In this document: piece after piece, positions 1-9,913 of the stretch
Numbering within the stretch: position 1 is the stretch's first letter
Layout: the number at the start of each line of letters is the position of its first letter
Assembly (NCBI GenBank): GCA_029215795.1
Contig: JARDYH010000002.1
Span: 359,688,973-359,752,972, forward strand
Direction: 5' to 3'
Length of the DNA stretch: 64,000 nt
Source of the DNA: Anniella stebbinsi
Taxonomy: Eukaryota; Chordata; Lepidosauria; Squamata; Anniellidae
Made by a program: the position numbers and the translations under genes
The notes under the pieces: generated by a model
Told to the model about the DNA's origin: nothing
What the model saw: only the letters and a program-made list of their open reading frames with translations
The model's database searches: none

Positions 1-341
1 ATTTAATTTTTCTTCCAGCTCTTCCACTAATACAGAACACTGAACGATTCTACATGGTAAATGGGAATGTAATTCAGTGACTATTATTCAACAATCATTG
101 TCCAAAATCCCACACTCTTATGCACGTCTATTCAGAAGTAAAGGACTTGCACAGCCTAAATGGAGCTGAAATTAGTGAGGAACCAGTTCAGACTGTGGTT
201 TCAGGCCACAGTGAATTGCATCTAATGAGAAGAACTGGGATTGTTTCAACCTTGCCTGAAAGGAAGCCTGTCGGCATCTCTTGCATATAAACCAGAAAAC
301 AGGTCTATAAATCGCAACCAGGCCTGGATGTCTGCGTTTAC

Positions 342-483
342 CTGTGCCAAATGCCAGAAATTCTTCTCTAGCCACAAAATTTCCATCCTTGTCCAAAAAA
401 TGGTTTGGGTTGAACTTTTCAGGAGTCTCCCACCGCTCAGGATCAAGAAGAACAGAGTGGAGATCTGCAATAATATTTGCCCC
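342..483 (-). CDS. CYP2 gene A exon 8
   Basis: 142 bp, acceptor TTGCAG and donor GTAAAC, phase 0 in and phase 1 out. Encodes GANIIADLHSVLLDPERW, then ETPEKFNPNHFLDKDGNF and VAREEFLAFGT. The P-E-K-F-N-P-x-H-F-L-D block is the meander/PERF region of CYP2. The exon ends on the first base of the Gly codon before the haem loop, so it needs exon 9 (off the left edge) for the cysteine. An L2-like LINE begins only about 65 bp upstream of the acceptor. The first dozen codons differ sharply from gene B while the rest is identical. Confidence 0.93.
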
Positions 484-544
484 CTGCAAGAATGGAACAT
501 TCGAATGAGAATGAAGGCAGAACAGCACCTTTTTGGATCGTTCC

Positions 545-1032
545 CCACTTTCCCATTACTGTTCAACATCTACATGAAACTGTTGAGTGCAGTCATCCGC
601 AGTTTTGGAGTGCGTTGTGATCAGTACGCTGATGACACACAGCTCTATTTCTCCTTTTCATCTTCATCAGGTGAGGCTGTGGATGTGCTGAACCAGTGCC
701 TGGCAGCGACTATGGACTGGATGAGGGGTAATAAACTGAAACTCAATCCAGACAAGACTGAGACACTGTTAGTGGGTGGTTGTGCTGACCAGATGGAAGA
801 TCTTCAACCTGTTCTGGATGGGGTTGCACTCCCCTTGAAGGAGCAGGTTCGTAGCTTGGGGGTTCTCCTAGAACCATCTCTGTCAGTTGAGGCTCAGGTG
901 GCCTCAGTGGCATGGAGTGCCTTCTACCAATTTTGGTTGGTGGCCCAGCTACACCCCTATCTGGACAGGGATAACCTGGCTTCAGTTGTCCATGCTCTGG
1001 TAACCTCCAAGTCAGATTACTGCAATGCACGC
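545..1032 (+). mobile_element. L2/CR1-group LINE, reverse-transcriptase fragment, part 1
   Basis: Plus-strand open stretch with the RT catalytic motif QYADDTQLYFSF, followed by MRGNKLKLNPDKTETLLVGG, VRSLGVLLEPSLS and HALVTSKSDYCNA, typical of Jockey-superfamily (L2/CR1) LINEs. It is 5'-truncated inside the RT domain, and starts about 65 bp from the acceptor of CYP2 exon 8. A hAT element interrupts it at base 1033; the LINE continues at 3596-3643 and 4779-5335. The uninterrupted paralogous copy is 59277-60400. Confidence 0.88.
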
Positions 1033-3587
1033 TAGGGATGTGCACTGGATCGGACCCGATCCACGATCTGAGTCCGGTCCAGTGGGAAATCGGATAAATT
1101 ATCCGATTTCCGATCCCGCAGCTGGATCGGCCGATCCAATCCGAACCGGTCCGAAAAAGCTCCGAACCGGTTCGGCGGATCGGCAGATCGGCGGGCGCCC
1201 ACTGGCGCCCACCGCCGCTTCCATTTGCGGGCGCCAGCGGGCGCCCGCCGATGAAAGTGGACAGCGGGGGGGGGAGGAGGGGGGCACTTACCTTCTCGGC
1301 CCGGTGGCTCCCGTCCGGCGCCGGCGCCTACTACTACTAGCAGGCTCCGCGGCCTGCTCTAGGGTGGCGCGCCGGGTGATGTCATCACCCGGCGCGCTAC
1401 TCTAGAGCAGGCCGCGGAGCCTGCTGGAAGTAGTAGGTGCCGGCGCCGGACGGGAGCCGCCGGGCCGGACAGGTAAGGAGGGGGTGCGTGGAGGGGAGGA
1501 GGGGGCGCGCGGAGGGGGGAGGGGGGAGGGGGGCCCTTACCTTTCCGGCCCGGCGGCTCCCGTCCGGCGCCGGCGCCTACTACTCCCAGCAGGCTCCGCG
1601 GCCTGCTCTAGGATGGCGCGCCGGGTGATGTCATCACCCGGCGCGCTACTCTAGAGCAGGCCGCGGAGCCTGCTGGAAGTAGTAGGCGCCGGCGCCGGAC
1701 GGGAGCCGCCGGGCCGGAAAGGTAAGGAGGGGGTGCATGGAGGGGAGGAGGGGGCGCGCGGAGGGGGGAGGGGGGAGGGGGGCCCTTACCTTTCCGGCCC
1801 GGCGGCTCCCGTCCGGCGCCAGCGCCTACTACTCCCAGCAGGCTCCGCGGCCTGCTCTAGGATGGCGCGCCGGGTGATGTCATCACCCGGCACGCTACTC
1901 TAGAGCAGGCCGCGGAGCCTGCTGGAAGTAGTAGGCGCCGGCGCCGGACGGGAGCCGCCGGGCCGGAAAGGTAAGGAGGGGGTGCGTGGAGGGGAGGAGG
2001 GGGCGCGCGGAGGGGGGAGGGGGGAGGGGGGCCCTTACCTTTCCGGCCCGGAGGCTCCCGTCCGGCGCCGGCGCCTACTACTCCCAGCAGGCTCCGCGGC
2101 CTGCTCTAGGATGGCGCGCCGGGTGATGTCATCACCCGGCGCGCTACTCTAGAGCAGGCCGCGGAGCCTGCTGGAAGTACTAGGCCCTGGCGCCGGATGG
2201 GAGCCGCCGGGCCGGAAAGGTAAGGAGGGGGTGCGTGGAGGGGAGGAGGGGGCGCGCGGAGGGGGGAGGGGGGCCCTTACCTTTCCGGCCCGGCGGCTCC
2301 CATCCGGCGCCGGCGCCTACTACTCCCAGCAGGCTCCGCGGCCTGCTCTAGGATGGCGCGCCGGGTGATGTCATCACCCGGCGCACTACTCTAGAGCAGG
2401 CCGCGGAGCCTGCTGGAAGTAGTAGGCGCCGGCGCCAGACGGGAGCCGCCGGGCCGGAAAGGTAAGGAGGGGGTGCATGGAGGGGAGGAGGGGGCGCGCG
2501 GAGGGGGGAGGGGGGCCCTTACCTGCCCGGCCCGGCGGCTCCCGTCCGGCGCCGGCGCCTACTACTCCCAGCAGGCTCCGCGGCCTGCTCTAGGATGGCG
2601 CGCCGGGTGATGTCATCACCCGGCGCGCTACTCTAGAGCAGGCCGCGGAGCCTGCTGGAAGTAGTAGGCGCCGGCGCCGGACGGGAGCCGCCGGGCCGGA
2701 AAGGTAAGGAGGGGGTGCATGGAGGGGAGGAGGGGGCGCGCGGAGGGGGGAGGGGGGCCCTTACCTGCCCGGCCCGGCGGCTCCCGTCCGGTGCCGGCGC
2801 CTACTACTCCCAGCAGGCTCCGCGGCCTGCTCTAGGATGGCGCGCCGGGTGATGTCATCACCCGGCGCGCTACTCTAGAGCAGGCCGCGGAGCCTGCTGG
2901 AAGTAGTAGGCGCCGGCGCCGGACGGGAGCCGCCGGGCCGGAAAGGTAAGGAGGGGGTGCGTGGAGGGGAGGAGGGGGCGCGCGGAGGGGGGAGGGGGAG
3001 GGGGGCCCTTACCTGCCCGGCCCGGCAGCTCCCGTCCGGCGCCGGCGCCTACTACTACCAGCAGGCTCCGCGGCCTGCTCCAGGGTGGCGCGCCGGGTGA
3101 TGTCATCACCCGGCGCGCTACTCGAGAGTAGGCCGCGGAGCCCGCTGGTAGTAGCCGCCGGCGCCGGACGGGCCGAGAAGGTAAGCAGTGGCGGGGAAGG
3201 GGGCTTACCCCCCCCCGGAGCCGTCCGCTTCTATCCGCTGGCGCCCGCGGGCGCCAGCGGATGGAAGCGGGCGGCCCCAGGGGGGGTAGGGAGCGTGGGG
3301 GAGGGGGTTTACCTGCCGGGGCCGTCCACAGCAGACGGCCCCGGTGGGGGGAGGGAGTTAGACCCCCCCTTACCCACCCGCCGCCATTTTTTCCTCATAG
3401 ACTTGCATTGCAATGCAAGTCTATGGGGAAAAAAATGACAGCCGATCCAAAAATGTACGATTTTTGGGTCGGGATCGGACTCGATCCGGTCCGGGGGGCC
3501 TCCGATTTTGTCCGAACCGGTCCGGGACAAAATTGGAGGTCCCGATCCGGGTCCCGATCCGATCCGGGGGGTCCGTGCACACCCCTA
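1033..3587. mobile_element. hAT-like non-autonomous element E1 with eight palindromic units
   Basis: Termini are TAGGGATGTGCAC (left) and GTGCACACCCCTA (right), flanked by a perfect 8-bp target duplication ATGCACGC at 1025-1032 and 3588-3595. An 8-bp duplication with a (C/T)AG-type end is the mark of hAT transposons. The empty site is visible in the paralogous LINE near 59750. Subterminal regions are packed with GATCC/GGATC words. The interior is a GC- and CpG-rich array (about 1300-3110). No transposase is encoded; the long open frames here are composition artefacts. Confidence 0.9.
1300..3170. repeat. Eight-copy tandem array of GC-rich palindromes, period 242-249 bp
   Basis: The palindrome centre GTGATGTCATCAC recurs at 1376, 1625, 1874, 2123, 2365, 2607, 2849 and 3097, giving spacings of 249, 249, 249, 242, 242, 242 and 248 bp. 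Each unit is an imperfect inverted repeat: the left arm (GGCTCCGCGGCCTGCTCTA and neighbours) mirrors the right arm (TAGAGCAGGCCGCGGAGCC), joined by purine-rich linkers. The two spacing classes suggest two rounds of unit amplification. Wholly inside hAT element E1. Confidence 0.92.
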
Positions 3588-3595
3588 ATGCACGC

Positions 3596-3643
3596 TATGT
3601 GGGGGGGCCTTTGAAGGTGAGAAGTGGGACCAGACGATTCGAG
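3596..3643 (+). mobile_element. LINE fragment, part 2 (between two hAT insertions)
   Basis: About 48 bp of the same LINE reading frame region that is continuous in the paralogous copy near 59756-59850, with an internal deletion. Bounded by the target duplications of E1 and E2. Confidence 0.75.
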
Positions 3644-3651
3644 CAAATAAG

Positions 3652-4770
3652 TAGGGATGTGCACTGGATCGGGTCCGATCCACGATCCGAATCTGATCCA
3701 GGGGGAAATCGGATAAAATTTCCGATTTCTGATCTCACCGCTGGATCGGCCGATCCAATCCAATCCGATCCGGAAAGGTCCTGATCCGGATCGGATGGAT
3801 CGTCAGATTGGCGGGCGCCCACTGGCGCCCGCTGCTGCTTCCATTGGCGGGTACCAGTGGGCGTCCGCCGATGGAAGCGGACAGCGGGGACGGCTTCCAT
3901 AGCAGGGCTGTCCGCTTCCATTGGGCGCCCGCTGATGGAAGCAGACAACAGGGGCAGGGGGCGGCAGACGGGAGCAGACGGCCAGGAAAGGTAAGCAGTG
4001 GGCAGGGGGGAGGGGGGGAGGGGGTTCGTGGCGTGCTTATCTTTCCTGGATGTCTGCTCCCGTCTGCCGCTGGCCATAACTGCGAGTGGGCTTCGCGGCC
4101 TGCTCCTAGGTAGCACGCCAAGTGATGACATCACCTGGCACGCTATTCAGGAGCAGGCTGCGAAGCCCGCTTGCAGTAGCGGCCAGAGGCGAATGGGAGC
4201 AGACGGCCGGGAATGGTAAGCAGGGGGCAGGGGGGCGGGGGGCGCGCAGCGCACTTACCTTTCCCAGCCGTCTGCTCCCGTCCGCCGCTGGCCGCTACTG
4301 TGAGCGGGCTTCACGGCCTACCCGTAGGTAGTGCATCAGGTGATGATCACGTGGCGCGCTACCTATGGGCAGGCCGCGAAGCCTGCTAGCAGTAGCGGCC
4401 AGCGTCAGACTGGAGCGGACGGCTAGGAAAGGTAAGCAGGGGGCAGGGGGGAGGGTGTTCCGGAGCACAGGGGAGAGGGCTTACCTGCCGGGGCCATCCA
4501 CAGCGGACGGCGCCGGGGGGAGGGAGTTAGGCCCCCCTCGCCCACCCGCCGCCATTTTTTCCTCATAGACTTGCATTGGGGGGAAAGCTTTCTTTCCTCC
4601 AATGCAAGTCTATTGGGGAAAAATGGCAGCCAATCCAAAAATCGGAAGTCCCGATTTTTGGATCGGGATCAGACCCGATCCAGTCCAGGGGGGGCTCCGA
4701 TTTTGTCCGATCCGATCCGTGACAAAATTGGAGGTCCCGATGCAATCTGGTGGGTCCGTGCACACCCCTA
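3652..4770. mobile_element. hAT-like non-autonomous element E2
   Basis: Ends TAGGGATGTGCAC and GTGCACACCCCTA; flanks CAAATAAG (3644-3651) and CATATAAG (4771-4778) match at 7 of 8 bases. The interior has two diverged palindromic units related to those of E1 (centres near 4124 and 4345) and a short hairpin around CATAGACTTGCATTGG that is shared by all members. Inserted only 64 bp from E1 in the same LINE. Confidence 0.85.
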
Positions 4771-4778
4771 CATATAAG

Positions 4779-5335
4779 ACCTACTCTCGCCCGCTTGCAT
4801 TGGCTGCCTGTATGTTTCCAAGCCCAATTCAAGGTGCTGGTTTTAACCTATAAAGCCTTACACGGCTTGGGACCACAATACCTGATGGAACACCTTTCCT
4901 GACATGAACCTACCTGAACACTACATTCAATATCTAAGGCCCTCCTCCGAGTACCTACTCCGAGGGAAGCTCGGAGGTCGGCAACAAGGGAGAGGGCCTT
5001 CTTGTGGTGGCCCACCAATTGTGGAATGATCTCCCAGACGAGGCCCGCCTGGCACCGACATTGTTATCTTTTCAGCACCAGGTCAAGACTTTCTTCTTCT
5101 CTCAGGCATTTAGCAATATCTGATGAGCCTGGGTTTGTTTTATTTTTAGGTTTATAGCTTTTTAAAGTTATTACAGTGTTTTTAAATGTATGTGTATATT
5201 GTGTGTACATTGTATGGTTTTGCTGTTTAATTTTTTTATATTGTTTTTAATTGTTTTAAACATATGGAAACTGCCCAGAGAGCTTTTGCTATAGGGCAGT
5301 ATACAAATGTAATAAAATAAATAAATAAATAATCA
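4779..5335 (+). mobile_element. LINE fragment, part 3, with 3' tail
   Basis: Continues the RT C-terminal coding region (CCGCTTGCATTGGCTGCC onward) and the 3' UTR ending with the family's GGCAGTATACAAATG and an (AATA)n tail at about 5310-5333. Same tail as at 60365-60400 in the duplicate. Confidence 0.85.
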
Positions 5336-5965
5336 TTGTGATCACACACCTGAGGACTCACTCCGGATTGTGTATCTGAGGTGATGTGGGATGTTGGAGG
5401 AGTCCAGTTGGATAGTGGAGCTCAGTGAGATTTAATCTGTTCATACAAATGCCCCAACTTTGATCCGTGTCCTGCTAACTGACCTGACTTGGCTTGCAGC
5501 GCATTCGGCCAGCTAGTGGATGTCCAGTCTTCCTGAATTTGCATCAAGTACAGCTGCAATTTGTGCAAGTTATGTGAATTTTGAACATAATTTGCACAAA
5601 TCCTGCAAATTAGCATAATTTGGTCCCCCCATTTGTGGAAATCTCTAAGATCAAAAAAATGCATGTTATAGGTACCCAGAATTCAGGGGATCCACATGGC
5701 TCAGCTCACAAAACAATAATCATAATGCCCCTTTCCTATTTGCAATCTGTGCAAGGGAGGAAGGGGGTAGTAAGGGGGGCAGGTTTCAGTTCGGCCCTAG
5801 ATCTCAGGCCTGCTTTGTATAATAAAGGCTGGATGTTTACAGCTGTAACTTTGACAAGTTTCAGATTTGCATTTTTGAAGCCAGAAAAAAGGAATTCAAA
5901 GTTTCTGAAACTCCTTATTTCTGAGAAACAGGATTGTGACCATGGGCCATTACTGCATTCTGTAC
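5336..5965. other. Intron 7 of gene A, no recognised element
   Basis: Unique-looking intronic sequence, conserved with 60401-61034 in the duplicate. The open frames here are not coding: they read antisense into exon 7. Confidence 0.6.
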
Positions 5966-6153
5966 CTTGGGAATGAGATAACCGTTCACTTTCACATCTT
6001 GTGTACACTGTCTTGGGAGTCCAAAGAAAAAGATAAATTTCAAACGCTGCATCTCATGTATCACAGCATTAGTGTAGGGCAGTTTCTTTTTATCTTGGTA
6101 GCAGATTGAGCGTGATGAACTGAAAACGTCTTCCATCTCCTTGTAGACATTAT
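5966..6153 (-). CDS. CYP2 gene A exon 7 (K helix, ExxR)
   Basis: 188 bp, acceptor CCCCAG, phase 1 in and phase 0 out. The donor GTACAG follows NGYLIPK. Encodes DNVYKEMEDVFSSSRSICYQ, then KKKLPYTNAVIHEMQRL with the K-helix E-x-x-R (HEMQR), FFFGLPRQCTQDVKVNGYLIPK split across the SRS5 turn. All CYP2 exon 7 landmarks are present. It differs from the gene B copy at two nucleotides, both changing an amino acid (N/K and M/I). Confidence 0.93.
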
Positions 6154-6267
6154 CTGGGGACAGTGATGGAAATGGAAGCTTTAGTTTGGATATAACTTTT
6201 TATCTCATAAAGCTTCGAAACTCATTGGCAAATATTTATTCTACATGAAATTATTCCATTTAATTCT

Positions 6268-6430
6268 CTTACTTATTTATTTATTTATTTATTTATTGCA
6301 TTTGTATACTGCCCCGTAGCCGAAGCTCTCTGGACGGTTTACATAGGATTAAAACAATTAAAAACAACATACAAAAATTAAAACAGCAAAAACATGCAAC
6401 AAACACACATAATGAATCATACACTGCAAT
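6268..6430 (-). mobile_element. L2-like LINE 3' end fragment (duplicate at 61338-61480)
   Basis: Begins with (TTTA)n and the reverse complement of the family tail (GCATTTGTATACTGCCCC, GAAGCTCTCTGG). Present in both copies of the duplication. Confidence 0.75.
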
Positions 6431-7660
6431 TAGTGTATTATTTGATGTATTGATTGATTGATTAGATTTTTACACTGTGAAACAGCTGAAGCACTCACTT
6501 TTTCCTCTAAGAACATTTTAAAAAAACATACCTATTTGTTAGCATTGCCCCATCAAGGAACCCCTGAGGTAGGTTAGGTTGATAAATACAAACTGAGCCA
6601 AGGTCATCCCAGTGAGTTTCATGTCTCAGTGGGGATATTTTTAATTTATTGATTGATACTTGTATACTGCTTGATATAACAAAATCTCTAAGTGGTTTAC
6701 ATGCCAAGGTATTAAAAACCACTATTTAAATACTCTCTTAATAAACAGTTATGAAGTTGGGTTTCTCATTCTTACTGGGCTGCACAGCCTGACCCTGCCT
6801 GATCACCGGGGGTGCCGAGCTTAGAGTGGCCCCAAGTTAACCTGAGGGTGGCCCCAACCAGAGCTGAGGAGGGTGCCAAGTAGAGTGGAGGAGGCACCAA
6901 CATCACACTTGCAACAGGCCCCAAAAGCCTTCTGGGTAGCCTGCAAAGGTGACCACAGTGTTGGGGGTACCAGAGGTGCCTCTTGCCCAGGGTGCTATGT
7001 TTCCCAAGGCTGGCTCTGGCCTGACCTCAGGTAGGTTGAAACAGCAGTGCTATCGCTATAGAAAGATATTGTAAAAATAATAAAAACTAGATCCCCAAAT
7101 GTACGTTTGAGCTAAAGTTGAGTTCCATGTTATGAAGTCTCCTGCATTGCTTTTAAACGTCATTATATCTCTCAGACTTGTTACAACTGCCTGTTCTTAG
7201 TTTGTCACTCTCTGAGCGTCATCAGATGGGGGAAATCACATTTCCCTACTGTTTCTTTGCCTCTTGTTTCAAGGGAAGAAAGAGGGAGCAAGCAACCACC
7301 CTGTGCCCCATTCAGTGGGTGTTTTTTACCATGCTGCTTCTCCTGCACACAGCAGGAAATGGTGGCTAGTTTCATTACAGTCAAGTTTTATCTCTTATTG
7401 TCTGGGTCTTTTTTTGTGATGGAAAAACAAGCAGAATGAGCGGGAGGCATATGGCATAGTGAAAAGGACCCGCAAAAACCCGTGAGTGGCTAGTAACGAG
7501 TATGCTATGAATGCTTGTCTGATGATGCTCTTTATAAACAGTTTTATTGAGATGTATTTTGTGCTAGTGGATGGTAGGCCATACAGGTTATGGCCTCTTA
7601 AAGGACATTCATAAACTCATTTATGTATAGGTCACTTCCATTTCATCAAGAAAGATTCCC

Positions 7661-7855
7661 GGGACCTAGGAAGCTGCCTTCTACTGAGTCAGACCATGAG
7701 TCCATCTAGCCCAATATTTTCAACCCTAACTGGCAGCAGCTATCCAGGGTTTCAGGCAGAATTCTTTCCTTTCCTTACCTGGAGAAGCTGAAGTTCGAAC
7801 CTGGGGATGTCGCCATGTGCTCTATCACATTGAGTGAGGGCCACCACTCTACCCT
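7661..7855 (-). mobile_element. tRNA-derived SINE
   Basis: Reverse strand has a tRNA-like head near 7855 with a B-box-like GTTCGAACC equivalent (plus strand AGTTCGAACCTGG at 7791) and the body ending at AGGAAGCTGCCTTCTACTG. A second copy is at 19181-19364. Both sit in introns of gene A. Confidence 0.7.
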
Positions 7856-7879
7856 GTTCCAAGAGGCACAGTCAGAGCT

Positions 7880-7945
7880 ATTTATTTATTTATTTATTTA
7901 TTGCATTTCTATACTACCCAATAGCCAAAGATTTAAAATAATTAA
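7880..7945 (-). mobile_element. L2-like 3' tail fragment
   Basis: (TTTA)n followed by TGCATTTCTATACTACCC, the reverse complement of the L2-like terminal consensus seen elsewhere in the window. Confidence 0.55.
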
Positions 7946-8082
7946 TGCCAAATGTGTTTTTTACAAGCTTCCTCTTCTTAGCATATCATTCGCTAGGAAA
8001 GAAATCTTCAAAGAATTACATGAAAGGGATCAAGAGTGTCCCTTGCTCCCATGGGGCAGCTCTCTCTCTTTCTCTCTTTCAC

Positions 8083-8224
8083 CTTGGATATCTGGATGAT
8101 TTGTGAGGAGGAGAAGTGCCCATTCCAGAGACATGGCGGTTGTCTGTGTTCCACCGGAAAAGAGGTCGTGAATACACTGAGCCAGGTTCTCTTCATCGTA
8201 AGTAGAGTTGGGGTCAAGTCTGCT
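8083..8224 (-). CDS. CYP2 gene A exon 6 (I helix, acid replaced by Gln)
   Basis: 142 bp, acceptor ATCAG and donor GTGAAA, phase 0 in and phase 1 out. Encodes SRLDPNSTYDEENLAQCI, then HDLFSGGTQTTAMSLEW and ALLLLTNHPDIQ. The oxygen-activating I-helix motif, normally (A/G)Gx(D/E)T(T/S), reads G-G-T-Q-T-T: the conserved acid is Gln. Gene B has A-G-T-E-S-T at this place. The downstream position usually read as TLRW is SLEW in both copies. The exon is otherwise intact, so this is a residue change, not a decay mutation; whether activity is altered is inference. Confidence 0.93.
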
Positions 8225-8650
8225 CTGATGTTGAAAGTGGGGAAAGGTAAAATTTAATTAAAATGTCTTACAGGCTATACTTTAACACTTCCTTAACTTC
8301 TGTGCCACCCTTATTATCTTAGCAGAAAATCATGTCTCATAGCTGAATGTGTTGAGTTCCTTGTACTCACTCCTGTGCAATCCGTATCTTCTGCTGTATG
8401 TGAAGGTCTCTGGATTGCGGTTGTGCTTGGTGAAAAAATGCTGTGTAGTATGATATGCGGTGTCTCAGATATACCCTGAACCCCACATTAGTTAATGTGG
8501 CATAACTAATGCCCTGTGTTACATATTCCTGGAGCTCAATAACACCCTTTTCTTACTCTTTAGTAACCCTGATTATGAACCCAATAGGGTGGTTAAAGGA
8601 TTTCAAGAATAACTGATCAACACTAACTATTGATTAAGCATCCATTGATG

Positions 8651-8800
8651 CTGTTCAGATGACACACTAAGCCATGGCGGGCAAGCATTTTGAGCTTAAT
8701 ATTCCATCTTAGCATGTTGTGTGAATCATTCCTAACCATGGTGGCTTCATAACCATGGTTTAAACATGCTCACTAACCATTTGCTGCAAAAGGAGAGCAA
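8651..8800. repeat. Interspersed repeat with CACACTAAGCCATGG motif
   Basis: Starts CTGTTCAGATGACACACTAAG and ends near CTAACCATTTGCTGCAAAA. Related copies: 15218-15395, 52425-52595 (inverted) and 62594-62740 (duplicate). It resembles a small DNA-transposon derivative, rich in paired CCATGG words; the superfamily was not determined. Confidence 0.6.
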
Positions 8801-9022
8801 CCATATTTTCGATAGGAATCCCAATATGGCCAGCCTCCAGGGTGGCATGCCCACCCCAACATGGCCTTGGTCACATGTCTGATTCTGCAGCTCACAATAA
8901 AGACAAACTTGTTCAACAAAATATCTTCATGTTAAAATCAGTAAAGAACAAGTGAGACATTTAATGTATCTGAAATTAACTTCACTCATTTCCAAGTTTT
9001 TAGTTTTTGCTGTACTTTGTAG

Positions 9023-9913
9023 TAGGGATGTGCAGGAACCTCCTGGATTGGATCGGGACCCGGATTGGGACCTCTGCTGTTGTCCTGGTTTAGTTCGGAC
9101 AAAATCGGATGCTTCCCGGTTCGGATCGTATCCGATTCCGATCCGAAAATCGGATGTCTGATTTTTGGATCGGCCGCCATTTTTGGTGTTTTCCCCATAG
9201 ACTTGCATTGGGGGAAAGAAAGCTTTCCCCCAATGCAAGTCTATGGGGAAAACATGGCGGTGGGTGGGTGAGTGGGGGCCTAACTCCCCCCTCCCTGTCC
9301 CTCCCCCCACTCATGCTCCTTACCTGCCGGGGCTGTCTGCTGCCATCTGCTGCCACCCGCGGGCAGCAGTGAATGGCTGTGGATGGCCTCGGCAGGTAAG
9401 CCCCCTTTCCCCCTCGCACTCCTTACCTGCCTGGGCGGCCACTTCCCTTAGGTGCTGCGATCTGCTGAGAAGCAGGCTTCACAGCCTGCCTCTCAGTAGC
9501 GCATCAGGTGATGCACGCTACTGAGAGGCAGGCCACGAAGCCTGTTTCTGAGTAGATCGCAGTACCGGAGGGAAGCGGCCCCCCCGGCAGGTAAGTTGGG
9601 CCCTCCCCTTCCCCCATCATGCTCCTTACCTGCTGGGGCCGTCCACTGCCCCCTTCCACTGAGAAACAGGCTTCGCGGCCTGCCTCTCAGTAGCATGCCG
9701 GGTGACATCATCACCTCGCACGCTACTGAGAGGCAGGCCGCGAAGCCTGTTTCTCAGTAGGAGGGACCAGCAGACAGCAGTGGACGGCCCCGGCAGGTAA
9801 ATAGTGTGAAGGGGGGGAGGTGGTCAAATCCTCCTACCTTATCTGAACCTGTTCAGGTCCTTCTGGACAGGTTCGGATCAGTTCGAATGATCCAGGTGCG
9901 GGGATTGGAATTT
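9023..9913. mobile_element. hAT-like element E3, copy A
   Basis: Left end TAGGGATGTGCAGG; flanks CTTTGTAG at 9015-9022 and 9914-9921 (perfect 8 bp). The right terminal motif is degraded. The interior has the shared CATAGACTTGCATTGG hairpin and two palindromic units (centres near 9505 and 9700) of the E1 type. Present in both copies of the duplication. Confidence 0.8.

Noticed and set aside
1025..3438. Several long open frames rich in Pro, Gly, Arg and Ala
   Set aside because: They arise from GC-rich palindromic repeats in a hAT element, appear on both strands and lack start context or family similarity.
5620..5976. 118-codon plus-strand frame conserved at 60728-61045
   Set aside because: Conserved only because it lies in the segmental duplication; it runs antisense into CYP2 exon 7.
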